NCBI GenBank assembly: GCA_027482795.1
Contig: JAIXVS010000284.1
Coordinates: 1-43,930, forward strand
Direction of reading: 5' to 3'
Source: Rhodobacter sp.
GTDB taxonomy: Bacteria > Pseudomonadota > Alphaproteobacteria > Rhodobacterales > Rhodobacteraceae
Length of the DNA: 43,930 nucleotides
In this document: piece after piece, positions 41,608 to 43,930 of the stretch
Numbering within the stretch: position 1 is the stretch's first letter
Layout of the letters: each line of letters begins with the position of its first letter
The notes under the pieces: generated by a model
What the model saw: only the letters and a program-made list of their open reading frames with translations
What the model was told of the DNA's origin: nothing
Database searches by the model: none
Translations under genes and position numbers: made by a program

Positions 41608-43314
41608 ATGAACCAAACACTCGATGACCAGCTTGCGGCTCTCAAACAAGCAGCGCAGGCGCAAACCGCCACCTACCGCAGCAGCAGAGACCAGCTCCAC
41701 CAAGCCATTGTAGATGCCTACTTGTGGTGGCGTGCTGCTGATGGACAAAAAGGCTACCTTGACGCTGCTTACAAAGCGGCCTCGCTCAAAACACGCAAAC
41801 GTGGCAACAGCCCGAACTTTTACCCGCTTGTTAGGCTTGTTTGGGACATAGACATCAAGAAGCAGGCGGCGACAGTGAGCAACTGGGCGCGGTCATTGCT
41901 TGCGCTGCACGAAGAACATACAAACCGCCCGCATCTTTATACTGCCAACGCACGTGCTGACCTCATCAACTTTATTAAAGATGAAGGCGGGCTTGGTGCG
42001 TTACGCGGCGATCAAAACATGACACCCGAACAGCTTGAAGCTGAAGAACGTGATGGCTTGGCTGAAGAACGGCGTGGACGGCCACAAGCGACAGCGCCAG
42101 CTGCTGAAAGCGTACTCAGCAAAAAGCTAGTAAGTGCAATCGCTGCCCCAGCCCAAGCAACAATCGCAAGCCTTCCAACCGCACATGCAGACGCCAATAA
42201 TCTGGTAGTGATGCTGGGGCGGCGCAACGCAAACGGGCAAGTTGAAGTGATCGGCACAAACAGCGATGCTGCGCTTGTAAATGCGGCACTAGACGCTTGC
42301 ACTCAGCTCAGCCGCAGCGCGGTAACGCCCAGCTTGCGCTTGATTGCAGAGGCGCTTGAACCCCATGCACTGCCCGCACGCCTTGAAAAGTACCGCAAAC
42401 GCTTCTTTGACGACAGCGAAGTTGAGCGTGAGGTTACAACAAAAGACGAAAACGGCAACGATGTCAAAAAGACCGAAAACGTTAAGCAAGCAACACGCTT
42501 GCGCTATCGCCCTGCCACAAACGATTTTCTGGTCAGTAAAGCATTAACTGAAGCCAGTCTTGTTACCTATGTGCGCCCACATAAGCAGTTTGAAGGGGTT
42601 GACGCTGAGGCGATATTGCGCGGCGAAGACAGAAGCTGGATCGAGCGCGAGCTTTTGAACCAAGAAAAGCTGAGCCTGTACACAGCAGAACCTGATTTTG
42701 GGCTTAAACCAGAACCAACAAAAACACTCACTCGTTTCGCTCTGCAACTCAACGATGCTGCCACCAAACATGAGCGCAAGCTGTATTTCTACAGCAAAGG
42801 CAGTGTGCCAAAAGAAACTAACACCCATCCCGCAGTTGCAGACCCAGCCGCTCTGGTTTTTGATTGGCGGATTGACGCAACGGTGCAATGGCTGCGAGAA
42901 TTTGATGCGCTTTGTGCTACCCCTTACGTTGACAAAATACGTGGATTTTTTGACAAAGCCCAGTTTCAAAGCCTGCTGCTCAACATCAGCGCCACCGAGC
43001 TTGAGTTAGCATACTGGTGGGATGCAAAAGAAAAGGGCTACGCCGAAAGCTACAAGCTGCCCTATACAGCAGGTACTGCCCTTACCGCACAAGCTGCCGA
43101 TTACAGCTTTACGGCCAACGCTAGAGACTTGGCGCTTGTGTTTGCAACGCTGCCCAGTTTGCCCATTACCAGCCAGCATGTCAGCATTCAGGGCAATGCA
43201 AATGTGCTGCGGGTCAGTTATACAACCGATTTAGCTGAATACGAAACTTACATTCCAGCAGCAGATACAGCTGGCAAGCGCGATGTAACCGTTTTCACGC
43301 CATATGGTGGCTGA
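41608..43314 (+). CDS. 568-residue protein of unknown function, coupled to a TGT-like gene
   Basis: I do not recognise this protein. The N-terminal 130 residues are helical with conserved-looking aromatic residues (VDAYLWWRAADGQKGYLDAAYKAASLKTRKRGN, ATVSNWARSLLALHEEH). A linker rich in Ala, Glu and Gln follows to about residue 190. The middle contains a charged segment (FFDDSEVEREVTTKDENGNDVKKTENV) and RLRYRPATNDFLVSKAL. The C-terminus ends in strand-like LVFATLPSLPI...VSIQGNANVLRVSYTTDLAEYETYIP, which faintly recalls a sliding-clamp or similar beta domain. No membrane segment or signal peptide. Its stop is one base from the next ATG (TGACATG), so the two proteins are probably made together. 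Confidence 0.85.
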   Translation: MNQTLDDQLAALKQAAQAQTATYRSSRDQLHQAIVDAYLWWRAADGQKGYLDAAYKAASLKTRKRGNSPNFYPLVRLVWDIDIKKQAATVSNWARSLLALHEEHTNRPHLYTANARADLINFIKDEGGLGALRGDQNMTPEQLEAEERDGLAEERRGRPQATAPAAESVLSKKLVSAIAAPAQATIASLPTAHADANNLVVMLGRRNANGQVEVIGTNSDAALVNAALDACTQLSRSAVTPSLRLIAEALEPHALPARLEKYRKRFFDDSEVEREVTTKDENGNDVKKTENVKQATRLRYRPATNDFLVSKALTEASLVTYVRPHKQFEGVDAEAILRGEDRSWIERELLNQEKLSLYTAEPDFGLKPEPTKTLTRFALQLNDAATKHERKLYFYSKGSVPKETNTHPAVADPAALVFDWRIDATVQWLREFDALCATPYVDKIRGFFDKAQFQSLLLNISATELELAYWWDAKEKGYAESYKLPYTAGTALTAQAADYSFTANARDLALVFATLPSLPITSQHVSIQGNANVLRVSYTTDLAEYETYIPAADTAGKRDVTVFTPYGG

Positions 43315-43315
43315 C

Positions 43316-43930
43316 ATGACCCAAGAAAATGAGGGTGAAAATCTTAGCACCCAATACAAAGACTATGCTGTGTACTTGCCCAGCTTGCAGCAAGGTTACG
43401 CTGCCTTCCCAATGCGTGATCCAGCAACTGTGCGTGGCGGCGTTTTGCCAAACGGGCTAATGCTGAAAGACTTAGATTTCCTTGATCCCAACAGTCGGCT
43501 TTGGCACTGCAAGTATGTGCTGTACAGCGCAGGGCAGTTTGACCGCGCCCAAATACGTACGCCGGACATGGTGTCACAGCGCGGCATTGACACGGTAGTT
43601 GTTGGCGACAGCGGCGGCTACCAAATTGGCACTGGCAAATTGGCAGCGGTCAAAGACTGGCGCAAACAGCAAAATGACCCCAATGCCATAGCTGCACTTT
43701 GGACAACCAATGTGTCCATACGCGACCGCATTTTGCGCTGGCTGGACAGGTACTGTGACTATGCGATGACATTGGACATGCCACTTTGGGTGCTACAAGA
43801 CCCCAAAGCACAAAAGGCATCACCCTTTGCAAAGCTCAGCGCGGATCAACTCATCGACCTAAGTTATGACAACCTCAAGTACTTTGCGGACAACAGGGGC
43901 AAAGCCACTGGCAGTAAAGCCAAATACCTC
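43316..43930 (+). CDS. tRNA-guanine transglycosylase-like (DpdA/TGT superfamily) protein, 3' end outside window
   Basis: 205 residues visible, open to the window edge. D98-S-G-G-Y-Q103 in VVVGDSGGYQIGTG matches the TGT signature DSGGFQ, whose Asp binds the base. It is followed about 45 residues later by DYAMTLDMP, placed like the 'DI.MAFDEC' strand of TGT barrels. The start (DYAVYLPSLQQGYAAFPMRDP) is unlike housekeeping TGT. TGT enzymes exchange guanine in tRNA for a 7-deazaguanine; phage and island homologues (DpdA) do this in DNA. The location in a mobile element beside a recombinase favours the second kind, but the second catalytic Asp and any zinc site lie beyond the window. No queuosine-precursor genes are visible here. 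Confidence 0.75.
   Translation, partial: MTQENEGENLSTQYKDYAVYLPSLQQGYAAFPMRDPATVRGGVLPNGLMLKDLDFLDPNSRLWHCKYVLYSAGQFDRAQIRTPDMVSQRGIDTVVVGDSGGYQIGTGKLAAVKDWRKQQNDPNAIAALWTTNVSIRDRILRWLDRYCDYAMTLDMPLWVLQDPKAQKASPFAKLSADQLIDLSYDNLKYFADNRGKATGSKAKYL

Noticed and set aside
43344..43577. 77-residue minus-strand frame at the right edge
   Set aside because: Antisense to the TGT-like gene, which is coupled to the gene before it and carries a family motif.
38700..43930. Insertion sequence
   Set aside because: No DDE or serine transposase and no terminal inverted repeats are visible; the recombinase is of the tyrosine type.

Overview
The window looks like chromosome from a marine-type member of the Rhodobacterales (Alphaproteobacteria). 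Supporting evidence: neighbouring crotonyl-CoA carboxylase/reductase and ethylmalonyl-CoA mutase genes; a SAM/SAH-type riboswitch before metK, an RNA class I know only from this order; a 44-residue aa3 oxidase subunit IV; and the gene orders rpsA-ihfB-lapA-trpF and miaB...phoH-ybeY-corC-lnt. No rRNA, tRNA, CRISPR array or transposase was seen.

Layout. 1-2420: 3' part of a GH3 glycosidase with a PA14 insert, then a small glycosyltransferase-like gene. 2421-7247: ethylmalonyl-CoA pathway genes ecm (-) and ccr (+), with a plsB-like acyltransferase between them. 7412-9423: a small conserved protein, a RecD-like helicase and a free-standing Lrp/AsnC ligand domain. 9466-18319: a minus-strand run aroA - internally duplicated acidic protein - cmk - two polysaccharide-export-like paralogues - DODA-type dioxygenase - terminator - rpsA - ihfB - lapA - trpF. 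18419-25661: trmB, a beta-lactamase-fold hydrolase, riboswitch-metK, then phoH-ybeY-corC-lnt. 25864-28386: an OmpA/lipoprotein pair and miaB. 28532-31078: glycosyltransferase-like gene, greA and a membrane protein. 31075-34414: GNAT, an RNase-H-like protein, mobB, mobA, a lipoprotein and cox subunit IV. 34557-38691: DUF6173-like, DmdC-type acyl-CoA dehydrogenase, tsaC/sua5 and rsmC-like.

From about 38,720 to the right edge the character changes. The DNA is visibly less GC-rich, codon use differs, and the genes are of mobile-element type. There is a DUF6641-like gene, a 175-residue protein with a plausible HUH replication/relaxase motif set, a DUF6626-like gene, a catalytic-domain-only tyrosine recombinase, and a basic small ORF. 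These are followed by a two-gene unit: an unrecognised 568-residue protein whose start lies behind a hairpin, coupled to a tRNA-guanine-transglycosylase-like barrel protein (DSGGYQ motif) that runs off the window. The left end carries four TGTAACTA repeats in two orientations, a candidate attachment or regulatory site. This island is the strongest candidate for an undescribed system, possibly base-exchange modification of nucleic acid carried by an integrative element. Function, right boundary and partner genes cannot be settled from this window.

The rest is mostly housekeeping. The main points of note there are the interruption of the usual cmk-rpsA neighbourhood, the riboswitch, and several duplicated or divergent small families.
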